A stretch of DNA of 64,000 nucleotides from Prado023 sp963774745 (GCA_963774745.1 CAVZGE010000007.1:1-64000); one strand, 5' to 3'; positions 9,647-18,706 are shown, numbered from the stretch's first letter. Notes: generated by a model not told the origin, from the letters alone. Translations and numbers: made by a program.

Positions 9647-10458
9647 CGACCGCGTGGCACGCAGATGAGCACCTGTTGGGCGCCTACCGGGCCGGGGCCT
9701 TGAGCCTGGCGCAGGCCTCGTCGGTGGAGACCCATCTCGTGGCCTGCGCCCAATGCCGGGCGGCTGCCGCGACCCACGCCGACTCGGTTCGGCTGAGCCG
9801 CACGTTCACTGCCGCGCGGGCGCTGGCACACGCGGCCCCACCGCGGCGCCTGGAGCGAGGGCTGCGACGGCTCGGGGTCGACGATGCGGCGGCCCGGATC
9901 GTGATCGCCTCACCGGCCGCGCGCCGGCCGTGGGTACTGGCCACGCTGATGCTCGCCGGGTTCGCGACGGCGGGGGCCGCCGTCGACGGTAGGGCGGCCA
10001 CCCTCGCGCTGATGCTCGCGCCGCTGCTTCCACTCCTCGCGGTGGCGATGGCGTACGGCCGGGTGGTGGATCCGATGGCCGAGACCGAGGCACCGTTGCC
10101 CTACCCGCGGCTTCGGATCGTACTGCTGCGCGCGGTGGCCCTGCTGGTGCCGACAGTGGCCGCGATGCTGCTGGCCAGCGCCCTGGTTCCCGATGCCCCG
10201 GCACCGACGTGGCTGCTGCCCGCCCTGGGGCTGGCGCTGCTCACCCTGGTCCTGGCCCGCGGGCGTGACCCGTTGCCCTACGGCGGTGCGGTGGCCGCAG
10301 CCTGGTTGCTCGGCCTCTCGGTGGCCCGCGCCGCACTGGGTGAGGCATCGGTCGTCTACTCCGCCGGTGCGCAGGTCGTGTTCGCTGTCGTCGTCCTTGT
10401 CTGCTGCGCCGCGTTGGCCTCGTGGTTGCGCGCGCCCGTCCTCAGGAGCACCCCATGA
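9643..10458 (+). CDS. Membrane anti-sigma factor with zf-HC2-type N-terminus
   Basis: 271 residues. The N-terminal zinc-binding anti-sigma motif is visible as ADEHLLGAYRAGALS then HLVACAQCRAA (H-x3-C-x2-C). A long hydrophobic part with about six membrane helices follows, from about residue 90. Most ZAS-type anti-sigma factors have one helix or none; the multi-spanning half is unusual and suggests membrane sensing. It would sequester the sigma factor encoded immediately upstream. Its stop overlaps the ABC ATPase start by four bases. Confidence 0.85.
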   Translation: MTTAWHADEHLLGAYRAGALSLAQASSVETHLVACAQCRAAAATHADSVRLSRTFTAARALAHAAPPRRLERGLRRLGVDDAAARIVIASPAARRPWVLATLMLAGFATAGAAVDGRAATLALMLAPLLPLLAVAMAYGRVVDPMAETEAPLPYPRLRIVLLRAVALLVPTVAAMLLASALVPDAPAPTWLLPALGLALLTLVLARGRDPLPYGGAVAAAWLLGLSVARAALGEASVVYSAGAQVVFAVVVLVCCAALASWLRAPVLRSTP

Positions 10459-11330
10459 GCACTGCACCCCAAGCCACCCGCACTGCTGGGTTCACGGCCC
10501 AGGGGCTGACCCGCTCCTACCGGGGCACCCGCGCCCTGGACGGGGTCGACCTGGTCTCGGGGGTGGGGCTGTTGGGGGTTCTGGGCCCGAACGGGGCCGG
10601 CAAGACCACCCTGCTGCGGATCCTGGCCACCGTGGCGGCCCCGGACAGCGGGACCCTGACCCTGTTGGGTCGCGACGTCGCCAACACCGGACAGCGCCTG
10701 GCGGTCCGCCGCCGGCTCGGGTACGTCCCCCAGGAACCCGGTTTCCCCCGGGGGTTCACCGCCTACGAGTACGTGGACTACATCGCCCTGCTCAAGGAGA
10801 TGTCCGACCGCCGGCACCGGGCCGCCGAGGTGCTGCGCGTCCTGGACGCGGTGGGGCTGGCGGACCGGGCCGGCACGAAGATCCGCAAGCTCTCCGGGGG
10901 GATGCGCCGGCGCCTGGCCCTGGCCCAAGCCCTGCTCGGAGACCCCACCCTGCTGATCCTCGACGAGCCGACCACGGGACTGGACCCCGAGCAGCGTCTA
11001 GTGGTGCGCGACCTGCTGTCCACCCTCGCCGAATCGCGCTGCGTGGTGCTCTCGACGCACCTGGCCGAGGACGTCGCGGCCCTGGCCCACCGGGTCGCCG
11101 TGCTCCACCAGGGGCGGGTCCGCTACGTCGGGCCACCCCGGGGGCTCACCGAGGTCGCGACGGGCCGGGTCTGGCTCGGCCCCGAGCGGGACCCGGGAGC
11201 GCGGCTCGCGTGGCGCGGTGAGGACGGCACCGTCCGCCAGGTCGGCGACCCACCGCAGGGCGCCGCTCTGACCCCGCCCACGATGGAGGACGGCTACCTG
11301 CTGCTCGTCGACGCCGGGTCCACCCCATGA
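10455..11330 (+). CDS. ABC transporter ATP-binding protein
   Basis: 291 residues from ATG 10455 (CAGGAG upstream). All ATPase motifs are present: Walker A GPNGAGKTTLLR, Q-loop YVPQEPGFPRGFT, signature LSGGMRRRLALAQ, Walker B LLILDEPTTGLDP, and the H-loop in VVLSTHLAEDV. The C-terminal extension is typical of DrrA/ABC-2 drug or lipid exporters. It partners with the permease that overlaps its stop codon. Cytoplasmic face of the membrane; substrate unknown. Confidence 0.92.
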   Translation: MSTAPQATRTAGFTAQGLTRSYRGTRALDGVDLVSGVGLLGVLGPNGAGKTTLLRILATVAAPDSGTLTLLGRDVANTGQRLAVRRRLGYVPQEPGFPRGFTAYEYVDYIALLKEMSDRRHRAAEVLRVLDAVGLADRAGTKIRKLSGGMRRRLALAQALLGDPTLLILDEPTTGLDPEQRLVVRDLLSTLAESRCVVLSTHLAEDVAALAHRVAVLHQGRVRYVGPPRGLTEVATGRVWLGPERDPGARLAWRGEDGTVRQVGDPPQGAALTPPTMEDGYLLLVDAGSTP

Positions 11331-12163
11331 GCGCCCAGGCCGTCCTCGACTCACCCCCGGCCCCGTGGGCGGAAAGTGCCGTGCTCGCCCTGGCCCGCCG
11401 CGAGGCTGGGCGGATGCTGCGCCATCCCGCGTATCTGGCGGCCCTGGGCTTCACGGCCCTCGTCGTCGGGCAATGGATCGCCCGCGAATCGGGGCTGCAC
11501 CGCCCAGCGCCCGCGGTCTACATGATCCTGGAGTTCGGGTTCACCTTCTGTTATGCGCCGATGACGATCGTGGCGGTCAACCGGGTCGCCCGCAGCACCA
11601 TGCGCCACGGGCTGCCCGACCAGCTGCGCAGCACACCGGTGGACCTGCGGGCGCGCACCGTGGCCCTGTGCGCTGGTGTGGCGCTCGGTCCGGCGGCCCT
11701 CGCGGTGGTCGCTTCGGTCGTGGCCCTGACCCTGAGCCCATACGCGGACGCGGCCACGACCGGTGAGGGCGGCGGCTATTTGGGTCGTGGTGCCGCGGCC
11801 CTGGTGCAACTTCCTGTGCTCACGCTGGGTGCGGGACTGCTGGGGATCCTGATCGCCCGGTGGCTGCCCTATCCCGGTGCCCTGCCGTTGGTGTTCCTGG
11901 TGACCCTGATGGTGGTCACGGCCTCCGGGCAGCCGTTGGCGTGGTTCAAGCCGTGGCACCTCTGGTACGGCGCCACCGACGGGAGCACCGGCGAGCTCCC
12001 GGCCGCCCAGGATGCCTGGCACGCCGTCTACCTACTCGGGCTGGGTGCCCTGGCCCTCCTCGCCGCCCTGTGGCGCACCCCCGGACCGCGACGCGCCCTG
12101 GCCGCTGCGGGGGTGGTCGCCCTTGCCGTGACCGCGGTCGCGGGGATCGCGCAACTGCCATGA
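11327..12163 (+). CDS. ABC-2-type membrane permease
   Basis: 278 residues with about six hydrophobic segments (e.g. AALGFTALVVGQWIAR, LPVLTLGAGLLGILIARW, ALPLVFLVTLMVVTASG). The N-terminal cytoplasmic stretch LALARREAGRMLRHPAYL is characteristic of ABC-2 permeases. It forms an exporter with the upstream ATPase. Start ATG 11327 overlaps the ATPase stop (ATGA), and its own stop overlaps the next start. Confidence 0.85.
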   Translation: MSAQAVLDSPPAPWAESAVLALARREAGRMLRHPAYLAALGFTALVVGQWIARESGLHRPAPAVYMILEFGFTFCYAPMTIVAVNRVARSTMRHGLPDQLRSTPVDLRARTVALCAGVALGPAALAVVASVVALTLSPYADAATTGEGGGYLGRGAAALVQLPVLTLGAGLLGILIARWLPYPGALPLVFLVTLMVVTASGQPLAWFKPWHLWYGATDGSTGELPAAQDAWHAVYLLGLGALALLAALWRTPGPRRALAAAGVVALAVTAVAGIAQLP

Positions 12164-12990
12164 CGCCCCGGTCGGTGTGGGTCGTGCTGGCCATCGCTGC
12201 GGCCACCGGGCTCACCATCACCGGCCGGGTACGGGGCTGGACCGATGACCCCGGCGGGTCCGCGCAACTGGCCCGCTACGTCGGGGCAGCACTGGCCATC
12301 GGGGTCGCTGGGGCACTGGACACCACCGGGTCGGACATAGCCGACGCGGCACCCCGCCCACGGTGGCGGCGGCACACCACCTGCCTGGTGCCGGCCGTGG
12401 TCCCCCTCGCCTTGGCCGGGGCCGTCCTGCTGGCCTGGTGCCTTCCAAACGCTCGGCTCGGTGTCGTCGGCGGGCTGGCACTCGAAGCGGGCGTGATGTC
12501 CGTCGCCGCGGTGGCCGGCGGGGCCATGTCGCGGGAACGGCCCGGCCAACCCAGCGCGCCGGCGGCCACCACGGCCGTCGCCGCACCCATGGCCCTGCTC
12601 CTGCTCACCCCGATGGCCCCGGCGCGGCTGGCCCTGGTGGCCGACCCCGAGTCACCGACCTGGTCATCGGCGCACCTGCGCTGGGCGCTGCTCGGCGTCC
12701 TCCTCCTGACCGTCCTCGCGCGCCTCTGGGCCGACCCCGGGCGCCCCCGCAGGCACCACCTGCCCGGAATCGGCCGGGGTCGCACCCGGCCCGCCGGTCC
12801 TCCGACACCCGACCTGTACGCCGCGATGCCGCGAGCGGCCGGGACACCCGCCCGTGTGCGGGACGTCACCCCCAAGCCCAACACGACTACCGCCAGCGAG
12901 GTCGCCCCGCCCCTGCTTGCGGGGCACCCTGTGGCGGCCCATATCCCCGCAGAGGGGCCCACCTCACCCGCGATCAGGAGTGCGCCATGA
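12160..12990 (+). CDS. Membrane protein, last intact gene of the ECF/ABC operon
   Basis: 276 residues with about six predicted membrane segments and a proline-rich, poorly conserved C-terminus of about 65 residues. The starting helix SVWVVLAIAAATGLTITGRV and paired helices suggest a second permease-like subunit. Four-base overlap with the preceding permease gene supports co-expression. No family recognised. Probably part of the exporter or its sensing unit (inference from operon position). Confidence 0.7.
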   Translation: MTPRSVWVVLAIAAATGLTITGRVRGWTDDPGGSAQLARYVGAALAIGVAGALDTTGSDIADAAPRPRWRRHTTCLVPAVVPLALAGAVLLAWCLPNARLGVVGGLALEAGVMSVAAVAGGAMSRERPGQPSAPAATTAVAAPMALLLLTPMAPARLALVADPESPTWSSAHLRWALLGVLLLTVLARLWADPGRPRRHHLPGIGRGRTRPAGPPTPDLYAAMPRAAGTPARVRDVTPKPNTTTASEVAPPLLAGHPVAAHIPAEGPTSPAIRSAP

Positions 12991-13230
12991 TCCCCGGACC
13001 CATCACCGTCCTGCTCCGCCTGACCCTCGCCTGCGTGACCCTCACGGGACCGGCACGGACCACGCCGGTGCACCCCCCACCCCTACCCGGTCTCATGACC
13101 ACCGGGTCGCTGCCTGACGGGACCACCGAACCACGGCCGCCACCAGCCCCGCCGACCTCGCCGGCCTGCAGAGCGCGCTCGACGGGGCAGTGGCCGACGG
13201 CATACCCGGCATTCGACCGGAGGACCGGAC
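12987..13230 (+). pseudogene. 5' stump of a secreted serine hydrolase (beta-lactamase fold)
   Basis: ATG 12987, with CAGGAG upstream and overlapping the previous stop, opens a signal peptide (MIPGPITVLLRLTLACVTLT). After a Pro-rich stretch the frame shifts. The sense continues in the next frame as DLAGLQSALDGAVADGIPGI, the typical beginning of class C beta-lactamase / D-Ala-D-Ala carboxypeptidase proteins. The catalytic SxxK and YxN parts are absent: the gene is cut soon after. It was probably the final gene of the ECF operon. Confidence 0.55.
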
Positions 13231-13293
13231 AGCGTCCGGCCTCCGATGATCACTCGGTCGCGCTCTGCGGCCTTGACTGAGAAGGAGGAAGAC

Positions 13294-13590
13294 ATGGCAA
13301 GCCCGGTCTACGAACTGTGGATGTCGAAGCCCACAGAGGCGTACTACGCGTTGTCGAAAGAACAGAAGGACAAGCTCACTGTCAAGAACAGTGAGGCTCT
13401 GGCAGCAGTTGGCGGGAAGGCCGTCCTCGGCTGCGCTGCACCGTGGTCCTCCGACCAGCTGGAGGGTTGGGGTGTCGAGGAGTATCCGGACTTCGCAGCC
13501 TCGCAGCGGCACGCCGAGCTCGTGCAGGAGCTGAACTGGCGTCGCTACTTCACCGGGACCGTCATCCTTGGGATCAGGTTCGACACCTGA
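13294..13590 (+). CDS. DUF6616-like small protein
   Basis: 98 residues. ATG 13294 has AAGGAGG upstream. The sequence (MASPVYELWMSKPTEAYYAL ... LGCAAPWSSDQLEGWGVEEY ... FTGTVILGIRF) matches the pattern of a small dimeric alpha/beta-barrel family I recall as DUF6616: an N-terminal strand with E-W, a helix, and a YPDF motif before the second helix. Cytoplasmic, function unknown. It lies directly after the serine-hydrolase stump. Confidence 0.65.
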   Translation: MASPVYELWMSKPTEAYYALSKEQKDKLTVKNSEALAAVGGKAVLGCAAPWSSDQLEGWGVEEYPDFAASQRHAELVQELNWRRYFTGTVILGIRFDT

Positions 13591-13599
13591 CGGACGTAC

Positions 13600-13745
13600 A
13601 GCGGTCACGGCTCGTCCACCCGGAAGCTCGCCGGGTTGGAATGCCGTCACGCCGCTGTAGGCGACCGACCCCAGGTACTTCTTGCCGGCGGCGAGACCGG
13701 AGAATGACAGGGTGATGGCACCGCCGCCACCGGAACCCCCACCGC
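13600..13745 (-). pseudogene. Remnant resembling the C-terminus of a subtilase-type protein
   Basis: On the minus strand, without a start codon, one frame reads GGGAITLSFSGLAAGKKYLG followed by SVAYSGVTAF. This pattern is common at the C-terminal beta domain of actinobacterial secreted S8 proteases. No catalytic part exists nearby, so this can only be a remnant. The rest of 13591-13928 shows no gene. Confidence 0.35.
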
Positions 13746-13928
13746 GTCGGCCAACGCCTCATGCCACCGCTGGACGACCTCCACAGCGCACGACGCCCGG
13801 GCACTACCGCCTCCTGTACGCATCGACGGCACTACCCACGTCGTCACCGTCCTGGCTGTCGACCCCCCGATCCGACGTCTACAGCACGTGACCACCGCCA
13901 CCGCTGGGCACCCGCTGGGTCGAGCCTC

Positions 13929-14035
13929 AAATGGGCTACCAAATGGGCTAATGGGTCAGACCGGACATCGGGATCGCCCACCCCATAGCCATTCCCGCTT
14001 CCACGAGAAGGGTGAACTCCATACCGCGCCCGGCG
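13929..14035 (+). repeat. Interspersed intergenic repeat, copy 3
   Basis: Type A copy. The leader doublet is AATGGGCTACCAAATGGGCTA, then GGTCAGACCGGACATCGGG, block 1 GGGATCGCCCACCCCATAGCC, and block 2 GGTGAACTCCATACCGCGCC followed by CGGCG. It sits between the remnant at 13600 and the 3' end of the response-regulator gene. Confidence 0.9.
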
Positions 14036-14109
14036 ACATCGATCCTGGACGAGGCTCGCTTCCCATGCGTCCGGGTCCTGGGGCCACCCGAGGCAGCCCC
14101 AGGAGACCA

Positions 14110-14802
14110 TCAGTCTGAACGGCCCAGGCCGGCGTCTCGGGCTTTGACGATGGCGGTGGCCCGGTCGGTGAGCTGCAGCTTGGTGAGGATGGCCGACACG
14201 TGGTTGCGCACGGTCTTCTCGGACAGGACCAGGCGGCGGGCGATTTCGTGGTTGCCCTGGCCGGCGGCGATGAGGTCGAGGATTTCACGTTCGCGGTCGG
14301 TGAGTTCGGGGAATACCTGGGCGGAGTAGGTTCGGCTGGTTCCGGTGAAGAAGTCCACGATCCGCCGGGCGACCGAGGGCCCGTACACGGCCTCGCCGCG
14401 GGCCACCGAGAGCACTGCGCGCACGATGTCGTCTCGGTCGGCGCCTTTGAGCAGGTAGCCGTTGGCCCCGGCGCGCATGGCCGCGAAGACGGCTTCGTCG
14501 TCGTCGTGCATGGTGAGGACCACCACGGCGACCGTGGGGTGGGCTTCGCGGATCCGGGCGGTCGCGGTGGCCCCGTCCATCCGGGGCATGGCCAGGTCGG
14601 TGAGCACCACGTCGGGGTGGGTGCCGGCCACCACCCTCAGCAGCTCGGCGCCGTCCCCGGCTTCACCGACGACCTCGATGTCCTCCGCCCCGGCCAGGGC
14701 CGCGACCAGGCCGAACCGGAACATCGGGTGGTCATCGGCGACCACCACCCGAACCCGGACAGCGCCCGCTCCGCTGACCGGGCCGGTGGTTTCGCGGGTC
14801 AT
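14110..14802 (-). CDS. NarL/FixJ-family response regulator
   Basis: 230 residues. Receiver domain at about 15-130 with VVVADDHP (acidic pocket), phospho-acceptor Asp in VVLTDLAMPRMDG, and the Lys in ANGYLLKGA. The C-terminal LuxR-type helix-turn-helix is FPELTDREREILDLIAAGQG and LVLSEKTVRNHVSAILTKL. It overlaps the sensor-kinase stop by four bases, so it is its cognate regulator. Likely target candidates are the divergent membrane genes at 16901-17892 (inference). Confidence 0.93.
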   Translation of the reverse strand: MTRETTGPVSGAGAVRVRVVVADDHPMFRFGLVAALAGAEDIEVVGEAGDGAELLRVVAGTHPDVVLTDLAMPRMDGATATARIREAHPTVAVVVLTMHDDDEAVFAAMRAGANGYLLKGADRDDIVRAVLSVARGEAVYGPSVARRIVDFFTGTSRTYSAQVFPELTDREREILDLIAAGQGNHEIARRLVLSEKTVRNHVSAILTKLQLTDRATAIVKARDAGLGRSD

Positions 14803-16805
14803 AGTGGCAGCCTGGCGGTGACCACGGTGCCGTCGTGGGTGGACTCGACCTGGAAGGTGCCCCCGACCGCTTGGGCGCGGCGTCGCATGGAGTCCAGTCC
14901 GACGCCGGTGGGGGCGGTTGCGGGGATCCCGGTTCCGTCGTCGGCAACACGTACCATCAGCGACCCGTCGGCCACCGCGACCGCGACCTGAACCTGGTGG
15001 GCGCCGGCGTGCCGGGCCACGTTGGTCAGGGCCTCGCTGGTGATCCGGTAGGCCGCGGTCTCCACCTCGGGGCGCAGGTCCGGCAGGACCCCGACCTCAA
15101 CGTCCACGTTGACGACCGGGGCGATCGCCGCCGCCCGCCGGCGCAGCGCGATGTCCAGGTTGCCCTCGTCGAGATCCGCGGGGCGCAGGTCGTTGATGAC
15201 CCGGCGCACGTCAGCCACCGCGAGATCCACCTCCCTCCCGATCCGGTCGAGCAGCATGGCCAGGGTGTCGGGGTCCTCGGCGGCCAGCGCATCGCGGGCC
15301 GCCTGCAGCCCCAGCGCGGTCCCGGCCAGAGTTGGTCCCAGGCCGTCGTGCAACTCCGCTCGCAGTCGATCCCGCTCGGACCGGGTGGCGGCCACGACCC
15401 GGTCGCGTTGGGCTTCCAGGCTCCCAGCCAGGTCCAGGGCGTGCACCACCACCGCCACCTGCGGTGCCAGTGCGCTCAACACCCTGCCGTCAGCTGCCGA
15501 GTAGGTGGACCCGGCCACCCTGGGGGCGACCCGCAGGGCGCCGACCGGGTCACCGGCCACCACCAGCGGGAAGGTCACCGCGGTGTCGGGAACAGCCCCG
15601 TGCTCCGCGAGCAGCTGACCGGACGCCCCGGTCACCGACGCCCCCGGGGCGCGCACCGCGTCGGCCACCGAGGCCAGGACCACCCCCAGCAGTGACTCCG
15701 GATCGGCGGACTCCACCCGGCCGCCAAGGGACACCACCGCGCGCATCGGGTCCCGGCGTTCCCCGTACACGAACCGGTCGGCCCCGCGCTGCACCCGGTC
15801 ACGCGCCGGGGTCAGGCCGACCGCGACCAGCCCAGCGGCGATCACCCCGGGCAGCGGCCCGCGATCCATCGCCGAGCCAGCAAGGGCACTGACCCCGACG
15901 AACACCGCCCCCACCACTACGGTCAAACACCCGTAGACCAGCATCGGGCGCAGCACGATGTCGAGCATCCGGTAGCGCAACACCCCGACCGCGATTGCCA
16001 GTGGGATCGACAGCCCACCGAGCAGGTTCAGCAACTGCGGCAAGGGCGCCATCAGGATCAGCAGGAACCCGGGCAGCACGGTGGCCACGTACCAGGCCAA
16101 CTGCCCGCGCAGCGGGGACGTTGCCCGGGCCAGGCGCATCCCGGTCATCACCCAGATCGCCAGGGTTCCACCCAAGATCAGCGCAGCGCACCCCCCGAAC
16201 AGCACCGACATCCACACCCCACCGGGCAGCTCGACCGGTGGCGGGCCGGGCGCGATGTCGTCATAGGCCTCGGAGGACAATGACGCGCCGACCGTGACCA
16301 CGGTCAGGCCGACGGCCACGGCGATCACCGGCACCCGCCAGCGCCGCGACGCCAACCGGCCCTCGGGATACACCGCCATGATCACCGTCAGCGGCAGCAG
16401 CAGCGAGGGCAGGTAGATCATCGACGCGCTCAGGGCGACCCAGTCAGCGCCCGGCCACATCGGGTTCGCCACCCCGACGCCGTACCCACCGTAGGCAACG
16501 CCGATGCTGGACCAGCCCTGCAACACCCCGCAGGCCAGCACCAACCATCCCACCGCGTTCCCCGGGCGGACCGTGATCAGCAGGGCCCCGGTCAAAGCCC
16601 AGCAGGCTGCCAGCAGGGCCGCCGACACCAATAGGTGGGTGATCGCCCCCGGCACCGGGGGGATCACCCACACCGCAACGACACCCGCGCACACCAGTGA
16701 CGCCAGGACCCACGCCAGCACCACCCGTGTCCGCATGGGCCCCAGTGTGGCCCGGTCGATGTCCCGGGCGGAACCCATCAGGTCCCGGGTGACCCGGGAG
16801 ATCAT
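14799..16805 (-). CDS. Sensor histidine kinase (NarX-type HisKA_3) with membrane and GAF-like domains
   Basis: 668 residues from ATG 16805; ATG codons 6-23 residues further in are possible alternatives. The first 300 residues hold about eight hydrophobic helices, then a GAF-like domain (about 350-460). HisKA_3 has the phospho-accepting His in RDRLRAELHDGLGPTLAG. The HATPase N-box region is ITSEALTNVARHAGAHQV and the G-box VADDGTGIPATAPTGVGLDS. It senses an unknown membrane or ligand signal and phosphorylates the response regulator encoded downstream. Confidence 0.9.
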   Translation of the reverse strand: MISRVTRDLMGSARDIDRATLGPMRTRVVLAWVLASLVCAGVVAVWVIPPVPGAITHLLVSAALLAACWALTGALLITVRPGNAVGWLVLACGVLQGWSSIGVAYGGYGVGVANPMWPGADWVALSASMIYLPSLLLPLTVIMAVYPEGRLASRRWRVPVIAVAVGLTVVTVGASLSSEAYDDIAPGPPPVELPGGVWMSVLFGGCAALILGGTLAIWVMTGMRLARATSPLRGQLAWYVATVLPGFLLILMAPLPQLLNLLGGLSIPLAIAVGVLRYRMLDIVLRPMLVYGCLTVVVGAVFVGVSALAGSAMDRGPLPGVIAAGLVAVGLTPARDRVQRGADRFVYGERRDPMRAVVSLGGRVESADPESLLGVVLASVADAVRAPGASVTGASGQLLAEHGAVPDTAVTFPLVVAGDPVGALRVAPRVAGSTYSAADGRVLSALAPQVAVVVHALDLAGSLEAQRDRVVAATRSERDRLRAELHDGLGPTLAGTALGLQAARDALAAEDPDTLAMLLDRIGREVDLAVADVRRVINDLRPADLDEGNLDIALRRRAAAIAPVVNVDVEVGVLPDLRPEVETAAYRITSEALTNVARHAGAHQVQVAVAVADGSLMVRVADDGTGIPATAPTGVGLDSMRRRAQAVGGTFQVESTHDGTVVTARLPL

Positions 16806-16900
16806 CACGACCAAGTGGGGACATCTGCCTCAGGTGCCCCAGCGGTCGGGCGCCCCACGATGGGCCAGCCAACCACCCGCACAGAGATGGGGAAACCGAG

Positions 16901-17383
16901 ATGACCAGCACTCCAACCACCACAACCGCCACGGCGAGGACGACCCGACCCGTCGCCGGGGTTGCGATCACCACCGCGATCGTGACCACCGTGGCACTGC
17001 TGTGGGCCAACTACGTCAACACCCCCTGGCGGGACCCCGGCACCGAATGGGGCATCGACACCGACCAAGGCGCCGTCGGGCTGCTGCTGATCGCCGGCTT
17101 CGTCGCCCTGGGAGTCGGCGTCGTCTACGGGGTGGTCGTGCGCCGTGCCCTGGCTGGGGACCCCGCACGGGCAGCGCGCACCGCGATGATCCTCGCCCTC
17201 GTCGGAGTCCTGACAATCGTGGCGTTCTGGACCGGGCTGCCGATCGTCCTGGGTTCCGCAGCGGCCCTCCTGGGCATGGACGCCCGTACCCGACTCGGGC
17301 ACACCCCGCCCACCGCTGCCATCGCCATCGGCCTCGGTCTGCTGATCGCCGCCGGCGCCCTCTTCATCTGCGTGACGGGATGA
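16901..17383 (+). CDS. Small four-helix membrane protein
   Basis: 160 residues: Thr-rich N-terminus, then four hydrophobic segments (VAITTAIVTTVALLWANYV, AVGLLLIAGFVALGVGVVYG, MILALVGVLTIVAFWTGLP, TAAIAIGLGLLIAAGALF). ATG 16901 with GGGGA upstream. Transcribed away from the kinase gene across an about 95-base gap, a common arrangement for a two-component target. Its stop overlaps the next start. Family not recognised. Confidence 0.75.
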   Translation: MTSTPTTTTATARTTRPVAGVAITTAIVTTVALLWANYVNTPWRDPGTEWGIDTDQGAVGLLLIAGFVALGVGVVYGVVVRRALAGDPARAARTAMILALVGVLTIVAFWTGLPIVLGSAAALLGMDARTRLGHTPPTAAIAIGLGLLIAAGALFICVTG

Positions 17384-17892
17384 TCACCATGAGGACCCTC
17401 ACCGCGCTCGCCGCCGCTGCCGCTGTCCCCGTCGCGCTCGCCGCCGCTGCCGCTGTCCCCGTCGCGCTCGCCGCCGCCGTGGCCGTCCCGTCCTCGGCCT
17501 CCGGGGACGGAACCGTGATCCGCTACCTGAGCACCGACCCGCAGAACACCGACCTCGACCTCGGTGAACCCGGGCTGTCCCCCGGCGACCGGCAAGTCTT
17601 CAAGAACGCCGCCATGCGCGACGGGAAGCAGATCGGGTACGAGGTCGGTGAAGCGGTCATGGTCGAAGTCACCGACAAGGGCCTCAAAGCAGCCATCAGC
17701 AGCACCCTCGTCCTGACCAACGGCACCATCACCCTCAACGGGGTCGTCGAGGAGGACTTCTCGCAAGGACCCGTCGGCTTCACCGCAGCCGTCACCGGAG
17801 GCACCGGGCGCTACCACGGAGCCACCGGCCAAGCCGTCGGCGAGTTCATCCCCGGGACCAACGACGTCAAGACCACCATCCGCCTCGAGTAG
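17380..17892 (+). CDS. Secreted allene-oxide-cyclase-barrel-like protein
   Basis: 170 residues. A long Ala/Val signal peptide to about residue 42, then a beta-barrel domain with STDPQNTDLDLGEPGLSPGD, GYEVGEAVMVEV, LTNGTITLNGVV and AAVTGGTGRYHGATGQ. This is the pattern of bacterial AOC/dirigent-like barrels. These are extracellular and mostly of unknown role. Start at ATG 17380 (overlapping the previous stop) or 17389. The signal peptide is inflated by a 30-bp tandem duplication. Confidence 0.75.
   Translation: MITMRTLTALAAAAAVPVALAAAAAVPVALAAAVAVPSSASGDGTVIRYLSTDPQNTDLDLGEPGLSPGDRQVFKNAAMRDGKQIGYEVGEAVMVEVTDKGLKAAISSTLVLTNGTITLNGVVEEDFSQGPVGFTAAVTGGTGRYHGATGQAVGEFIPGTNDVKTTIRLE
17404..17493 (+). 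repeat. 30-bp tandem duplication inside a signal peptide
   Basis: Two identical 30-base units (17404-17433 and 17434-17463, each starting GCGCTCGCCGCCGCTGCC) plus a diverged third. They encode ALAAAAAVPV repeated, lengthening the hydrophobic core in frame. Likely slippage-generated. Confidence 0.9.
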
Positions 17893-18051
17893 TCCCACGA
17901 CCAGTACCGCGTGCCGGGTGCCCCCACCACAAGGGGCGCCCGGCGGCACACCAACCCCGATCACCCCGTCGCCCAGCGAACGGCGCCACGCTTGCACACC
18001 GACCCTCCACGGGCGCTCCTGAGTGGCCCACTGAATCTGAGGAGCGATCCA

Positions 18052-18321
18052 ATGAACCGCATGCTCGCCGGCCTGATCACCGCGAGTCTGATTGCCGCGG
18101 TTGGGGTGCTGACACCCACCACATCCCAGGCCTCGGGCCGTCCCGCGCCCTCGGTGATGGAACGGTTCTACTGCCACCGGATCGTGGATCCGGTGGCCAT
18201 GCCCCACCCGAAGCAGCCGGTCAACAGGGTGCCCTGCCTCCAGCGCCCGAAAGCGGCCCCAGCCCCCACGGGCTCCCGGCGATCGATGAGGCCGGCAAGC
18301 TCAATCCAGGGTGTTGCCTGA
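18052..18321 (+). CDS. Small secreted protein of unknown function
   Basis: 89 residues. GAGGAG precedes ATG 18052. Signal peptide MNRMLAGLITASLIAAVGVL with cleavage near SQASG, then a short basic, Pro-rich mature part with two Cys (RFYCHRIVD, NRVPCLQRP) that could form one disulfide. No family recognised. About 160 bases downstream of the AOC-like gene on the same strand. Confidence 0.6.
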   Translation: MNRMLAGLITASLIAAVGVLTPTTSQASGRPAPSVMERFYCHRIVDPVAMPHPKQPVNRVPCLQRPKAAPAPTGSRRSMRPASSIQGVA

Positions 18322-18502
18322 TGCTAACCAGTGCCGCCCATGCTCCATCGGTCACCGTACGCCCCCGCCCGCGATCGCGCGAGCAGCACCCCGAACCTCT
18401 CGGGGACAGCCCGGCGGCGCATGACCACGCAGGGTACCGGCAAGCACCGTGCCGGGCCGGCGAACAACCCCTCGGCCCGGCACGGTGTCGGCGGCGCAGA
18501 AG

Positions 18503-18706
18503 TCAACGCCCAGACGCGACGATGTACCCAGATGACGGGCTGACCATCGGGCACGTCTGGAACCCGCCCGGCGCATAAGTAACGACCTCGACGCAGACCA
18601 CCGCATGTGTGCCGTCCACAGCGTCCGACGGTGCCTCGGCCGACATGAACGCGCCACCGACGACAGTGCCAGCGGCCACTGCCACCGCAACAACAGATGC
18701 ATACAT
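18503..18706 (-). CDS. Small exported protein of unknown function
   Basis: 67 residues. ATG 18706 is preceded by a near-perfect AAGGAGGAG site, which supports translation. An N-terminal hydrophobic helix (MYASVVAVAVAAGTVVGGAF) acts as signal peptide or anchor; the mature part has two Cys (AVVCVEVVTY, FQTCPMVS). Unknown family; no obvious operon partner. Confidence 0.55.
   Translation of the reverse strand: MYASVVAVAVAAGTVVGGAFMSAEAPSDAVDGTHAVVCVEVVTYAPGGFQTCPMVSPSSGYIVASGR

Noticed and set aside
9122..12990. Biosynthetic gene cluster
   Set aside because: There is an exporter and a sigma pair, but no core synthase or precursor peptide nearby.
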